A stretch of DNA of 64,000 bases from DASQHW01 sp038238245 (lineage in GTDB: Bacteria > Actinomycetota > Acidimicrobiia > IMCC26256 > PALSA-610), in the NCBI GenBank assembly GCA_038238245.1, contig JBBRXX010000013.1, positions 51,070-115,069 on the forward strand, written 5' to 3'. The position numbers and the translations under genes are program-made. Below are positions 41,664 to 50,324 of this stretch, in pieces. Position 1 is the first letter of the stretch. Each line of letters opens with the position of its first letter. Below the pieces are notes generated by a model. That model was given only the letters and a program-made list of their open reading frames with translations. It did not search any database and was not told where the DNA came from.

Positions 41664-42025
41664 CGGGAACACTCCCACCGCGCCGGCCGGGCGAGCGGGG
41701 TGCGCACGACTTCGTGCGCCCCTTCGTGCTCACGGGCGGGCGCACTCGCACCAACGACGCGTCGCTCCACATGGAGACGATGGTGCAGACGGTCGACGAC
41801 GCGCTCGGCCGTCTCACGTTCGAGCACGCACGAATCGTCGACGGATGCTGGGAGCCGCGCTCGGTGGCCGAGGTCGCGGCGGAGATGCGGATGCCGCTCG
41901 GCGTCGCGATGGTCCTCGTCGGCGACCTCGTCGAGGCGGGCTGTCTCGAGGTGACGCAAAGCAACCCTGTCGAGCTCGAGCTCGAGGCGCTCACGAGGAT
42001 GATCGAACGTGTCCGTACCCTCTGA
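41660..42025 (+). CDS. DUF742 protein (CvnC type)
   Basis: A 121-residue DUF742 protein. VRPFVLTGGRTR near residue 19 is the family signature, and the C-terminal half (SVAEVAAEMRMPLGVAMVLVGDL) has a winged-helix pattern. In conservons it is always encoded between the Roadblock and GTPase genes; its biochemical role is not settled. GTG 41660 overlaps the Roadblock stop, and its 3' end overlaps the GTPase gene by 17 bp. Confidence 0.92.
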   Translation: MTGTLPPRRPGERGAHDFVRPFVLTGGRTRTNDASLHMETMVQTVDDALGRLTFEHARIVDGCWEPRSVAEVAAEMRMPLGVAMVLVGDLVEAGCLEVTQSNPVELELEALTRMIERVRTL

Positions 42026-42602
42026 GCGACGCTCGACGAGCCGGCGCGTCACCTCGGTGAAGCTGGTCGTCGCGGGCGGCTTCGGCGTCGGGAAGACGAC
42101 GTTCGTCTCGGCCGTCTCCGAGATCCCGCCGCTCACGACCGAGGCCGCCATGACGACGGAGTCGGCGGGGGTCGACGACGCCTCACACGTGCGCGCGAAG
42201 GTGACGACGACGGTCGCCATGGACTTCGGTCGTATCACCGTCGACGACACGCTCGTCATGTACATCTTCGGCACGCCCGGCCAGGAACGCTTCGCGTTCA
42301 TGTGGGACGACCTGTGCGATGGCGCATTGGGTGCGGTCGTGCTCGCCGACACCCGGCGGCTGGGCGACAGCTTCGTGGCACTCGACTACTTCGAGGCGCG
42401 CGACACGCCCTTCGTCGTCGCCGTGAACCACTTCGACAGCTCCTACCACTACCCGATTCCCGAGGTCCGTGACGCGCTCGGTGTCGGGGCGCACATTCCC
42501 GTGATCGATTGCGACGCCCGCAATCGGGAGTCGGTGAAGTACGCGCTCATCACTTTGCTCCAGCACGTCTACGACCTGCGGCGGACTGCGCTCGTGCCCT
42601 AG
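42009..42602 (+). CDS. Conservon small GTPase (CvnD type)
   Basis: A 197-residue Ras-like GTPase. The P-loop is GGFGVGKTT (residues 23-31), G3 is FGTPGQERF near 88-95, and the G4 position reads NHFD (140-143) in place of NKxD. MglA-like and conservon GTPases share this form. It would switch with the kinase-like receptor and the Roadblock protein. GTG 42009 is the first start in frame; SVKLVVAGGFG at residue 16 begins the domain. The operon ends 3 bp before the stop of the convergent lipid kinase gene. Confidence 0.92.
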   Translation: MSVPSERRSTSRRVTSVKLVVAGGFGVGKTTFVSAVSEIPPLTTEAAMTTESAGVDDASHVRAKVTTTVAMDFGRITVDDTLVMYIFGTPGQERFAFMWDDLCDGALGAVVLADTRRLGDSFVALDYFEARDTPFVVAVNHFDSSYHYPIPEVRDALGVGAHIPVIDCDARNRESVKYALITLLQHVYDLRRTALVP

Positions 42603-42605
42603 CAG

Positions 42606-43505
42606 CTAGCTCGGAACGACGACGCGCAGCGAGTGCGCGTCGCTCTCGTATCGCAGGGGTGTCGAGAGCTCCGTGGTCTCGCCGTCGAGCGCGACGTCGA
42701 TCACGCGCCGGTCGCGTATGCCGATCGTGATCTCCCGGCAGGTGCGCCGCTCGACGACGGGCGTGCGCGCGAGTCTCCCGAGCAACAGTGCGATCAAGAG
42801 GCGCAGTCGGGCAAAGCGTCGGTCGGCGCGGACGATGCGGACGTCGAGCACGCTGTCGTCGAGACATTCGCGGCTCGTCAGATCGGCCATACCTTCGCCG
42901 TAGCATCCGTTGCCAACGAACACCAGCCACGCGACGACGGGCCGTCGATCGATCTTTACGACGATGCGCCTGGCCGCGAACAGTTGGTTGAATGCCGCGA
43001 GCGCGGTCGCCAGCGGCTTCGGCAACTTGCGCCGGTGCCACTCGCGTTGCTGGACGAGGCCGGGGTAGAAGCCCACGCTCGAGTTGTTGACGAACGACCG
43101 GTCGTTCACGCGCCCGAGATCGATGACACGTATCTCGCCGCCGTCGGGATCGGCGGCCTTGGCGGCATCATCGAATGTCTCGATGCCGAAGGCTCCGGCG
43201 AAGTGGTTGTGCGTGCCGGCCGGGATCGGGAGCAGCGCGGTCTCGCCGTGCGCGAGCTCCTCGGCGGCGGTCCGCATGCTGCCGTCGCCGCCTGCGATCC
43301 CGACGAAAGGCCGGCCTTCGGCGCGGGCTTGCTGCACCAGACGGCGCAGGTCGGCGGGCGGACACTCCACGACGTCGTGGTCGGAGAAGCGCGCGCGCAG
43401 CTCTTCGATCGCGGTGTCGTCCGGACCGGACGCGGGGTTGCACAGGACAATGCCCCGGCCGTTGATCGGCCGCGAGGAAACCTTGGAACGCGCGACGCTG
43501 GTCAT
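42606..43505 (-). CDS. Diacylglycerol kinase family lipid kinase
   Basis: A 299-residue protein with a DAGK catalytic domain. IVLCNPASGPDD near residue 19, VGIAGGDGSMRTAAEEL near 68 (the GGDGS nucleotide site) and LPIPAGTHNHFAGAFG near 92 are conserved in the YegS/DgkB group that phosphorylates lipids with ATP. AGGGGAAGG precedes ATG 43505 as a Shine-Dalgarno sequence. It is convergent with the conservon. The lipid substrate is unknown. Confidence 0.9.
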   Translation of the reverse strand: MTSVARSKVSSRPINGRGIVLCNPASGPDDTAIEELRARFSDHDVVECPPADLRRLVQQARAEGRPFVGIAGGDGSMRTAAEELAHGETALLPIPAGTHNHFAGAFGIETFDDAAKAADPDGGEIRVIDLGRVNDRSFVNNSSVGFYPGLVQQREWHRRKLPKPLATALAAFNQLFAARRIVVKIDRRPVVAWLVFVGNGCYGEGMADLTSRECLDDSVLDVRIVRADRRFARLRLLIALLLGRLARTPVVERRTCREITIGIRDRRVIDVALDGETTELSTPLRYESDAHSLRVVVPS

Positions 43506-43601
43506 ACTGCCTTCCCCTGGGCACCATGCTGCCCGGCGCGGGCAGGCCAGGCAAGCCCGAGTTCAGCGTCCGCTCAGGGTGTGGTCAGCAGCCCGGCGGG
43601 T

Positions 43602-43775
43602 TCAAGTGGCGAGGGCGCCCTGGGTGTCGACCGTGCACCGATGGATCTCGACGCGGTCGACCCGCAGCACCCACTCGCGCGGCTTCCCGCTGCTCTCGAT
43701 CATCGTTCGCTCGACCTCGCCGTCGGCGACATCGAGCCGTGCGCCGCAATGTGGGCAGATGACCGTGTTCGTCAT
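43602..43775 (-). CDS. Small zinc-ribbon-like protein
   Basis: A 57-residue protein beginning MTNTVICPHCGARLD. The CPHC knuckle is followed by an acidic stretch and by HRC near the C-terminus; a second full CxxC is missing, so metal binding may be incomplete or shared. GGGAAG lies about 8 nt before ATG 43775. It lies between the VOC gene and the lipid kinase on the same strand. The function is unknown. Confidence 0.6.
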   Translation of the reverse strand: MTNTVICPHCGARLDVADGEVERTMIESSGKPREWVLRVDRVEIHRCTVDTQGALAT

Positions 43776-43838
43776 GGGCGCCGCTTCCCATTCGAGATGT
43801 CCGAGGTTGGGACGGTACACCCGAGGTCCGGAGCCCGG

Positions 43839-44282
43839 TCAAGGATCAATTCGAGACAAATGCTGGAGCTCCACCATCAGCGGCAACAAGAACCCGACGT
43901 ACGCGCTCGTCAGCGTGTAATCGTGGGTCGGACCGTGCGTCGTGCGCGCGTGCACGTCGCGTACGCGTACGCGGTCGTCGGTCTGGGCGTGACCCTTCGC
44001 CCGTTCGACGATCGTGTCGAGCTCCTCGAGCGTGCTGACCTGCATGCCGAAGTGATCGAGCGCCGGCGCGCGCAGCGGCGGATCGCCCGGCAACAGGTAG
44101 ACGAACTGGCCGAACGCGCCGGTGTACAGGATCAGCGGGTTGCCGTCCTCTCCGGTGTTGTCGCCCTCGGTCCAGCCGAACACGTCGCCGTAGAACGCGC
44201 GGATGTCGGCACGCCCCCGGTCGTCGAGCGCCGCGGGATCCATGCTGATCGCCACGTGGTTGAGCGTCGGCCGGCTCGTCAT
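43839..44282 (-). CDS. VOC family protein
   Basis: A 147-residue vicinal oxygen chelate protein. NHVAISMDPAALDDRGRADI starts the first module, ALDHFGMQVSTLEELD the second. His9 and His77 are candidate metal ligands. ATG 44282 overlaps the stop of the alcohol dehydrogenase gene by 4 bp (ATGA), so both enzymes are made together. The substrate is unknown. Confidence 0.82.
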   Translation of the reverse strand: MTSRPTLNHVAISMDPAALDDRGRADIRAFYGDVFGWTEGDNTGEDGNPLILYTGAFGQFVYLLPGDPPLRAPALDHFGMQVSTLEELDTIVERAKGHAQTDDRVRVRDVHARTTHGPTHDYTLTSAYVGFLLPLMVELQHLSRIDP

Positions 44283-45301
44283 GTCGGCACGACCATCACC
44301 TTGCCGGGCAGCTCGCCGGCCGCGAGACGCTGAAGCGTGGGGCCGAGCTCGCCCAGGCGGACGTCGACGGGCTCGATCAGGAGGTCGAGCGGCAGGTCTC
44401 CCGACGCCAACAGCTCGAGCGCAGGCGCGAAACCGTCCGCGTCATAGTTGTACGCGCCGAGCAGTGTCAGCTCGAGCACGATCGCGCGGTTGTGATTGAC
44501 GCGCGGCATGTCGTGCCCGGTACCGACGAACACGAGGGTGCCCGCGTAGTCGAGCTGATCGAGCGCCGCTTCCGCAGCGCGCGCGTTGCCGGAGCACTCG
44601 AACGCGAACGTGAACGGCTGCTCGACCGGGCGTCCCATCGGGGCAGGGGGGAGCGCGCTCGGTTCGTGCGCAGTCCGCGCCCCGACCGCCAGTGCACGCT
44701 CTCGCCGCCGGGGTGCCGGCTCGGAGACGGTGATGTCGTGCACGCCGCGGGCGCGCAGGACTGCGATCGTCAGCAGCCCGACGGGACCGGCGCCGGTGAT
44801 GAGCACCCGGTCGTCCGGAGTCACACCGGCGAGATTGACGGTGTGAAGTGCGATCGCAGTCGGTTCGGTCAGCGCGGCGGAGCGCGTGTCGAGCGCGTCA
44901 GGGACGGGCAGCAGGCGGTCCGCGGTGACGAGCTTGAAACGGCAGAATGCGCCGCGCGAGAAGTCGAGGAGGTCCGGCGGCTCGCGTCGCAAGCACACCG
45001 ACGGCCGGCCGCGCTTGCACGCGCGGCACTCTCCGCAGCCCGGCGTGGGGTTGGCGACCACGCGCGCGCCCACGGGCCACTCGCCGGCATCTATCTCGGC
45101 ACCGACCGCGGCGACCGTGCCCGCCCATTCGTGACCGAGCACCGAGCCCGGGCGGGCGTAACGCTCGAGGACGAGGTGCAGGTCGGTGCCGCAGATGCCG
45201 CAGTGCGACACCTCGACGAGCACGTCGCGGGGCCCCAACGCGGGAATCGGAAGGTCTTGCACCTCGATCGCGCCCTCACCGACGTAGACGGCTGCGCGCA
45301 T
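44279..45301 (-). CDS. Zinc-dependent alcohol dehydrogenase
   Basis: A 340-residue medium-chain dehydrogenase. CGICGTDLH near residue 34 and GHEW near 56 form the catalytic zinc site; CGECRACKRGRPSVC near 89-103 gives the four structural-zinc Cys. The cofactor fold carries LITGAGPVGLL near 168. The family includes sorbitol, threonine and butanediol dehydrogenases. GAGGAG lies 3-4 nt before ATG 45301, close but usable as a Shine-Dalgarno sequence. It is coupled to a VOC gene downstream and divergent from an ABC exporter. Confidence 0.92.
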   Translation of the reverse strand: MRAAVYVGEGAIEVQDLPIPALGPRDVLVEVSHCGICGTDLHLVLERYARPGSVLGHEWAGTVAAVGAEIDAGEWPVGARVVANPTPGCGECRACKRGRPSVCLRREPPDLLDFSRGAFCRFKLVTADRLLPVPDALDTRSAALTEPTAIALHTVNLAGVTPDDRVLITGAGPVGLLTIAVLRARGVHDITVSEPAPRRRERALAVGARTAHEPSALPPAPMGRPVEQPFTFAFECSGNARAAEAALDQLDYAGTLVFVGTGHDMPRVNHNRAIVLELTLLGAYNYDADGFAPALELLASGDLPLDLLIEPVDVRLGELGPTLQRLAAGELPGKVMVVPT

Positions 45302-45369
45302 CAGCTCCTCGGGCACCCGGTCAGCTTCGCGCACGAGGCACCGCGACCGCGAGTTGCATGCTCCGCCGG

Positions 45370-45375
45370 TAGCGT
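45370..45375 (+). promoter_or_regulatory. Possible -10 (TAGCGT) for the second ABC exporter
   Basis: TAGCGT lies 10 nt before ATG 45386. The spacing is longer than the usual 6-8 nt, and an in-frame GTG at 45374 overlaps the box, so the site is less certain than the others. Confidence 0.35.
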
Positions 45376-45385
45376 GCAGCGCCTG

Positions 45386-46309
45386 ATGCAAGAGGCTCCG
45401 GTCATCTCGATTGCTGCGCTCACGAAACGTTTCGGTGGCGACGTGATCGCAGTCGACGATCTGACATTCGGCGTTGCGTCCGGGCAGGTGTGCGGACTGC
45501 TCGGGCCGAACGGTGCGGGCAAGACGACGACGTTGCGCGTCCTGCTCGGGCTCGTGCGACCGACATCGGGCGGGGTGTCGATCTTCGGCACCCGGATCAC
45601 GCCGAGCGCACCGGTCCTCGCGCGAGTCGGCACCGTCATCGAGCAAGCGGCGTTCGTGCCCTACCTCTCGGGCTTCCGGAACCTGAAGCTGTGGTGGGAG
45701 GCCGCCGGCACCACCTGGCCGCCGCCCGGTCTCGATCGCGCGCTCGACATCGCCGGTCTCGGTCCCGCGATCAACCGCAAGGTGAAGACGTACTCGCTCG
45801 GCATGAACCAGCGACTCGGTGTGGCGCGCGCGTTGCTCGGCAACCCGGAAGTGCTCGTGCTGGACGAGCCGACGGTCGGGCTCGATCCGCAGGAGATGCG
45901 CTCGATCCGTCGCATGTTGAAGGACATGGGTCAGGACGGCGTGACGGTGTTGCTCTCCAGCCACCTGCTCACCGAGGTCGAGGAGGTGTGCAACTACGTG
46001 GTCGTGATGGACCGCGGCCGGCTGGTCGCCGAGGGCACCGTCGCCGACCTGACGAGCGCCGGTACCCGCACCGCATATCTCGAGGTCGACGACGTCGAAG
46101 CGGCCCGGCGGGTGCTGAGCTCGGTGCCTGGCGTGCGCTCGGTCGTGGATGCGCCCCCCGGGCTCGCGGTCGACCTCGACGGCGTGCAGCGCGCGCAGCT
46201 CGTCGCAGCCCTGGTGCACGCGGGCGTGGAGGTCGAGACCGTGATGCAACGCCATCGCCTCGAGGACGCGTTCGTCGGGCTCGTGGGTGAAGAGACGATG
46301 AGACAGTGA
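45386..46309 (+). CDS. ABC transporter, ATP-binding protein
   Basis: A 307-residue ATPase of the BcrA/CcmA-like group. Walker A is GPNGAGKTT near residue 41, the signature region YSLGMNQRLGVARAL near 134, Walker B VLVLDEP near 155 and the switch His in LSSHLLTEVEE near 190. The signature reads SLGMNQ, common in lantibiotic-type (BcrA) ATPases. A permease gene follows after 10 bp. Such exporters often give resistance to peptides or export lipids; the cargo is unknown. Confidence 0.9.
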   Translation: MQEAPVISIAALTKRFGGDVIAVDDLTFGVASGQVCGLLGPNGAGKTTTLRVLLGLVRPTSGGVSIFGTRITPSAPVLARVGTVIEQAAFVPYLSGFRNLKLWWEAAGTTWPPPGLDRALDIAGLGPAINRKVKTYSLGMNQRLGVARALLGNPEVLVLDEPTVGLDPQEMRSIRRMLKDMGQDGVTVLLSSHLLTEVEEVCNYVVVMDRGRLVAEGTVADLTSAGTRTAYLEVDDVEAARRVLSSVPGVRSVVDAPPGLAVDLDGVQRAQLVAALVHAGVEVETVMQRHRLEDAFVGLVGEETMRQ

Positions 46310-46319
46310 CGGGCCGACC

Positions 46320-47141
46320 GTGATCTCGTTGTTCCGTACCGAGATGTCGAAGCAAGTGCGGCGACCGCGTACCTACGTCGCGCTCGGGATCATGGTCGTG
46401 TTGCCCACGATCATGACGATCGCGGTGAAATTCGGCGGGCGGGGCCGACGCGCCGAAGTCGATTCGCTGTTCTCCCTCGCCCGCCAGTCGGGCTTCGTCA
46501 TGCCGGCCACCGCACTCTTGTTCATGAGCCGCTTCCTGCTCGTCGTGGTCGTGGCGATCTTCGCGGGCGACGCGGTGGCGGGCGAAGCCACATGGGGGAA
46601 CCTTCGCTACACGCTCGTGCGTCCTGTCGGCCGGGCACGCCTCCTCGCGGCGAAGCTGGCGATGGCGCTCGTGTTCGTCGTGATCGCCACCCTGCTGATC
46701 GTTCTCACCGGCTTGGTGGCCGGCGGCCTCGCCTTTGGCTGGCATCGCATCGACATCGAGATCTCGGGGTTCTTCTCGCTGCACAAATCCTCGACGCAAC
46801 TCCTTACCGATCTCGGAGTCGCGAGCGCCTACGTCGCCTGGAACATGACGTCGATCGTGACGATGGCGTTGATGGTGTCGACAATGACCGACTCGTCGAA
46901 CGGCGCGATCGGCGCGGGCATCGGTCTGTTCATGACGTCGGAGATCCTGAACGCCATCCCGCAACTGGGTTCCCTGCGGAACGGACTCCCGACGCACTAC
47001 CTCGACGACTGGCGCGGCCTGATCGTGCGCGAAGACTCCGCGTCGGGGCTCTTGCACGGCGCGCTCGTCCAACTTCCGTACATCGCCGTGTTCCTCGCGA
47101 TCGCGTTCTGGTGGTTCAAGCGCAAGGATGTGCTCTCATGA
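46320..47141 (+). CDS. ABC transporter permease
   Basis: A 273-residue membrane protein with six helices, near residues 20-40, 58-85, 105-135, 165-185, 195-215 and 240-262. ISLFRTEMSKQVRRPRTYVALG at the N-terminus resembles ABC-2 family permeases paired with BcrA-like ATPases. The GTG start at 46320 follows the ATPase gene closely. A terminator-like hairpin lies 18 bp downstream. Confidence 0.88.
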   Translation: MISLFRTEMSKQVRRPRTYVALGIMVVLPTIMTIAVKFGGRGRRAEVDSLFSLARQSGFVMPATALLFMSRFLLVVVVAIFAGDAVAGEATWGNLRYTLVRPVGRARLLAAKLAMALVFVVIATLLIVLTGLVAGGLAFGWHRIDIEISGFFSLHKSSTQLLTDLGVASAYVAWNMTSIVTMALMVSTMTDSSNGAIGAGIGLFMTSEILNAIPQLGSLRNGLPTHYLDDWRGLIVREDSASGLLHGALVQLPYIAVFLAIAFWWFKRKDVLS

Positions 47142-47159
47142 AGGAAACTCTCATGAAAG

Positions 47160-47189
47160 AAGCCGCCGGGCACGCGGCCTCGGCGGCTT
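47160..47189 (-). terminator. Intrinsic terminator for the cold-shock gene
   Basis: AAGCCGCCG (47160-47168) and CGGCGGCTT (47181-47189) form a 9-bp stem with a 12-nt loop. On the minus strand the stem is followed by TCTTTC, so it reads as an intrinsic terminator for the cold-shock gene; it may also stop the plus-strand exporter transcript. Confidence 0.75.
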
Positions 47190-47208
47190 CAGCTCGCATC
47201 CTGACGAG

Positions 47209-47409
47209 TCAGACCGGGCGAACGTTCTGCGCCTCCTCGCCTTTCCGACCCTGGCCGATGTCGAACTCGACGGTCTGACCCTCCTCGAGGGCTCGGTACC
47301 CGTCCATCTGGATCTGGGAGTGGTGAACGAACACGTCCTTGGCGCCTTCGCGCGAGATGAAGCCGAAGCCCTTCTCGGCGTTGAAGAATTTCACTGTTCC
47401 TGTTGCCAA
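47209..47409 (-). CDS. Cold-shock protein (CspA family)
   Basis: A 66-residue nucleic-acid chaperone with the OB fold. RNP1 is KGFGFI near residue 13 and RNP2 is VFVHHS near 26; GTVKFFN at the N-terminus and EFDIGQG..GEEAQNV at the C-terminus are conserved. The length equals that of the family. It is a single gene with a terminator hairpin just downstream and about 100 bp of untranslated sequence upstream. Confidence 0.96.
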   Translation of the reverse strand: MATGTVKFFNAEKGFGFISREGAKDVFVHHSQIQMDGYRALEEGQTVEFDIGQGRKGEEAQNVRPV

Positions 47410-47516
47410 CTCACTGTCTTTCTTGCCGTAGGCGCGCCCCGTACGCGCACCCGTCGTCGACAGGCTAGGCCATCAACGCCCGGGCGCGCACCGGCCTCCG
47501 ACGGTTCCGTCCCTGG

Positions 47517-47936
47517 TCAGCCCCCCTGCGAGAGCTGGCTGAGCACGTCGCCCGGATTGAAGTACACGCGCTCGCACACGAGACCGTCGCCGTCGAACTC
47601 GAACACCGCGCACATGCGCACGCGAAAGGTGTGCCCGGTCGGGGCGACATCACCGAGTGGCCCCAGATGGGTGCCCATGAGCCAGAACTCTGTGATGACC
47701 GCGCCGTCCGCGTGGTGGAGGGCGATCACGTCGTTGTGCTGGTCGGGGAAGGGCAGGCGGCTCAGCCGAAAGTACTCGCGTACCTCGTCCGGTCCGTCGA
47801 ACACCTGCCCGAGACCGACCAGTTCGTACCTCGGGTGCGTGAACGTCGCGAGCGCGGCGTCGAAATCGAGGCGGTTTTCGGCGTCCATGTGCTCGCGCAC
47901 GATCGCCTCGCGGCGGTCGCGGGTGCTCAGATCCAT
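47517..47936 (-). CDS. SnoaL-like domain protein
   Basis: A 139-residue NTF2-like protein. HMDAENRLDFDAALATFTHPRYELV at the N-terminus and TGHTFRVRMCAVFEFDGDGLV are typical of the SnoaL-like/ester cyclase group. The start ATG 47936 lies 10 bp inside the CorA gene and follows GGAG, so it should be translated from the CorA transcript. The function is unknown. Confidence 0.8.
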   Translation of the reverse strand: MDLSTRDRREAIVREHMDAENRLDFDAALATFTHPRYELVGLGQVFDGPDEVREYFRLSRLPFPDQHNDVIALHHADGAVITEFWLMGTHLGPLGDVAPTGHTFRVRMCAVFEFDGDGLVCERVYFNPGDVLSQLSQGG

Positions 47937-48841
47937 TTCTTTCTCCGGAAGTACATCAGTTGCAGGACCGTCGTCCCGAGGATCAGCGCCCACGAGAACG
48001 CGTAGCCCTGGGCCCAACCCAACTCGGGCATGTGTTTGAAGTTCTGCCCGTAGATGCCGGCGATCAAAGTTGGCACCAGGAGCAGGGAAGCGATCGCGGT
48101 CAGCCGCTTCATGACCTCGTTCTGGTCGTTGGCGATCTCCGATTGGTGGTAGTCGCGTACACCCGCGAGCAGGTCGCGCGACAGGTCGAGACCGTCGGTG
48201 GCGCGCAGCAGCTTGTCATAGGCGTCCGCGAAATGGAGCTCGACATCGCGCGGGAACAACGTGAGGTCACCGTCGAGCTCCACGCGATCATCGAGCACGG
48301 CCCGTGCGGCATCGCGAGTCGGCGCGAGCACACGCCGGACGTGCAGGATGTCGTGTCGCAGCGACGAGATGCGCTTGCGGACCTCTGACGACGGCCACTC
48401 GATGACGTGGTCCTCGAGCTCGTCGATGCTGTCGTCGAAGGTGTCGACCACGTCGAGGAAGCGTTCGGCGATCTCGTCGACGATCGCGTAGAGGCACATG
48501 CCGGGGCTCTGGCCAGAGCGCAGCGCCGTGTGCCGGGCCTCGTCGAAGTCCACCGGGACGTGGCCCGGCGGCGTCTTGCGCACGGTCACGATCATGTCGA
48601 CCGTCGCGACGATGTCAACCTCCTGGAACACCGCGGCGCCGTTCTCGGGCAGTGCCGGGAACACGAGCACGCCGAACACATAGTCGACGCGGGCTTCGAG
48701 CCGGGGCCGGACCTCGTCGTCCCGTTCCGGCTGGTGCAGGAGCCGCTCGAGCGTGACGTCGTGGAGGTGTGCCGGGAGCACGTTCCGAAGCGTTTCCTCG
48801 TCCGGGTCGCAGAGGTCGATCCAATGCAGCTGGTCAGGCAC
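47927..48841 (-). CDS. CorA-like magnesium/cobalt transporter
   Basis: A 304-residue CorA family channel. The cytoplasmic domain covers about residues 1-240 and includes a long helix; two membrane helices lie near 250-270 and 280-300, and the C-terminus ends FRRKKWI. The loop after the first helix reads GIYGQNFKHMPEL, so the hallmark Gly-Met-Asn selectivity motif is Gly-Gln-Asn here. GTG 48841 is supported by TAACGT 7 nt upstream. Mg transport is likely by family, but the altered motif could change selectivity. Confidence 0.9.
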   Translation of the reverse strand: MPDQLHWIDLCDPDEETLRNVLPAHLHDVTLERLLHQPERDDEVRPRLEARVDYVFGVLVFPALPENGAAVFQEVDIVATVDMIVTVRKTPPGHVPVDFDEARHTALRSGQSPGMCLYAIVDEIAERFLDVVDTFDDSIDELEDHVIEWPSSEVRKRISSLRHDILHVRRVLAPTRDAARAVLDDRVELDGDLTLFPRDVELHFADAYDKLLRATDGLDLSRDLLAGVRDYHQSEIANDQNEVMKRLTAIASLLLVPTLIAGIYGQNFKHMPELGWAQGYAFSWALILGTTVLQLMYFRRKKWI

Positions 48842-48848
48842 GCCGGCA

Positions 48849-48854
48849 ACGTTA
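48849..48854 (-). promoter_or_regulatory. Leaderless -10 (TAACGT) for the CorA gene
   Basis: On the minus strand TAACGT is followed by 7 nt and GTG 48841. It overlaps the last codons of the upstream membrane-protein gene. Confidence 0.6.
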
Positions 48855-50324
48855 GGAGGGTGTGGACGCGCCGGCGTGGACCGTGTTGCACCCGCGGCGA
48901 TCGACCGCGTAGGCCTCGAAGCCGCTGCGGTTCACAAGCACTTGCAGTCGAATGCGCTCGCCGGGATGCGTGGCGAGCCCTTGGAGCACGGACCGCTCGT
49001 TCGTGTGACGGGACGCGTCGTAGCTCTCGAAGTGCAGGATCTGGTCGACGTGACGATCGCAGAGAAGCTTCTCGTAGTCGGCGACGTCGTGGAAGTCGCG
49101 GATGGCCATCGTCTCCGGGAACAGCTCGGCATCGAGCCGGCCGCCCGAGCGCACGACGTGATACAAGCCGAGCTTGCCGTCGCCCCCGCGCAGGACCCGG
49201 TATGTCGCTCCGGAAACGAACGACGGTGAGCGCAGGTAGGCGTCCAGGCTCGCGGTATCCGCGCCGTCCCACGCCAGTACCCGCCACTGCGCCCACACGT
49301 TGAGCGGGAAGGAGAGCACCAGGAAGAGCGCGAGCGGGATGACGAGCGCGACCGGTGCGAGCCAGTTCCATGCGAGGCGCCGCAGCAGGACGTAGAAGAT
49401 CGGGAGCACCGCGATGAACACGCGCGGTCCCAGCGTGGACAGAAAATTCACGATCTGCGTGCTCGGTCGTGAATCGGAGGCGCTCGGTGAGATGAAGACG
49501 ATCACGACTGCCGGGAGCGCGATGATGCACGCGATCACGTACCACCTGATCGCCGCGGCCCGGTCGCGCGTAAACGGTAGGTAGAGCAGCAGGACGACCA
49601 GCGCGAGCGGGGCCACGATGTACGGGTGCGTGGCGAATCCCACGCCGAGAAGGATCGTGGCCCAACCGCGGGCACCGCGCCGCCAGGCCGCGATGCCGAA
49701 CAGCATCAGCATCGCGCCCCACGCAAACGACTGCTGGCCGAACAGCAGGGCTTGGAGGATCGCCGGGTTGGCGAGCACGGCCGCCGCCCACCAGCCGCGT
49801 CGCAACTCCGGGAAGGCGACGAATGTCGCGACGATGCAGCCGACGGTTCCGAGGACGGTCCACAGCGTGACGGCCCAGTCGCCGAACAAGGGCCAGGCGA
49901 GCGCGGCGGTGGTCCAGTTCACGAACCCGTACGGATACGCGTATGCCTCGCCGTGACCGAGCTGCGGGAAGCGCCACGGCAACCGGCCGTGATGCCAGAG
50001 GTCGTCTGCGATGTGCCACACGTGCACGTGGTTGTTGATGCTGTCGGACGACAGGACGATCGCGTGGCGGAGGTAGAACGCGAGCACGACGACCCACGCC
50101 ACGATCAACAGCGCCAGCACGACGCGCCCACCGATGAGCCGATCGGTCAGCCGCGATGACGCAGATTCGGCATAGCCCGAGCGCGGACCCTGCGCTTCGC
50201 CCAACCCCTCGCCTTCGCCGAACGCTTCGCTCAAGCTTTCCGCTCTTGGCGGCTCCGCCGCCGGGCCGCTCGGGCCCCGCTTCGCTGCTCGCCGGGATAC
50301 CCGGCTCGCGAACGCTTCGCTCAA
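48852..50324 (-). CDS. Polytopic membrane protein in the glycan cluster
   Basis: A protein of up to 490 residues with about nine membrane helices and a C-terminal extracytoplasmic domain of about 140 residues. Loop sequences such as DSINNHVHVWHIADDLWHHG after the first helix resemble GT-C-type or Wzy-like membrane proteins, but no catalytic motif is certain. The start is unclear: TTG 50324 overlaps the upstream stop (TTGA) but lies in dispersed repeat copy C, so the first 45 or so residues would be repeat-derived low-complexity sequence. The conserved part begins near 50160. It follows the glycosyltransferase/deacetylase gene. Confidence 0.7.
   Translation of the reverse strand: MSEAFASRVSRRAAKRGPSGPAAEPPRAESLSEAFGEGEGLGEAQGPRSGYAESASSRLTDRLIGGRVVLALLIVAWVVVLAFYLRHAIVLSSDSINNHVHVWHIADDLWHHGRLPWRFPQLGHGEAYAYPYGFVNWTTAALAWPLFGDWAVTLWTVLGTVGCIVATFVAFPELRRGWWAAAVLANPAILQALLFGQQSFAWGAMLMLFGIAAWRRGARGWATILLGVGFATHPYIVAPLALVVLLLYLPFTRDRAAAIRWYVIACIIALPAVVIVFISPSASDSRPSTQIVNFLSTLGPRVFIAVLPIFYVLLRRLAWNWLAPVALVIPLALFLVLSFPLNVWAQWRVLAWDGADTASLDAYLRSPSFVSGATYRVLRGGDGKLGLYHVVRSGGRLDAELFPETMAIRDFHDVADYEKLLCDRHVDQILHFESYDASRHTNERSVLQGLATHPGERIRLQVLVNRSGFEAYAVDRRGCNTVHAGASTPS

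Noticed and set aside
43585..43615. Possible tRNA T-arm (GGTTCAAG)
   Set aside because: No acceptor stem, anticodon arm or CCA-type end could be matched, and the site lies at the end of a small coding gene.
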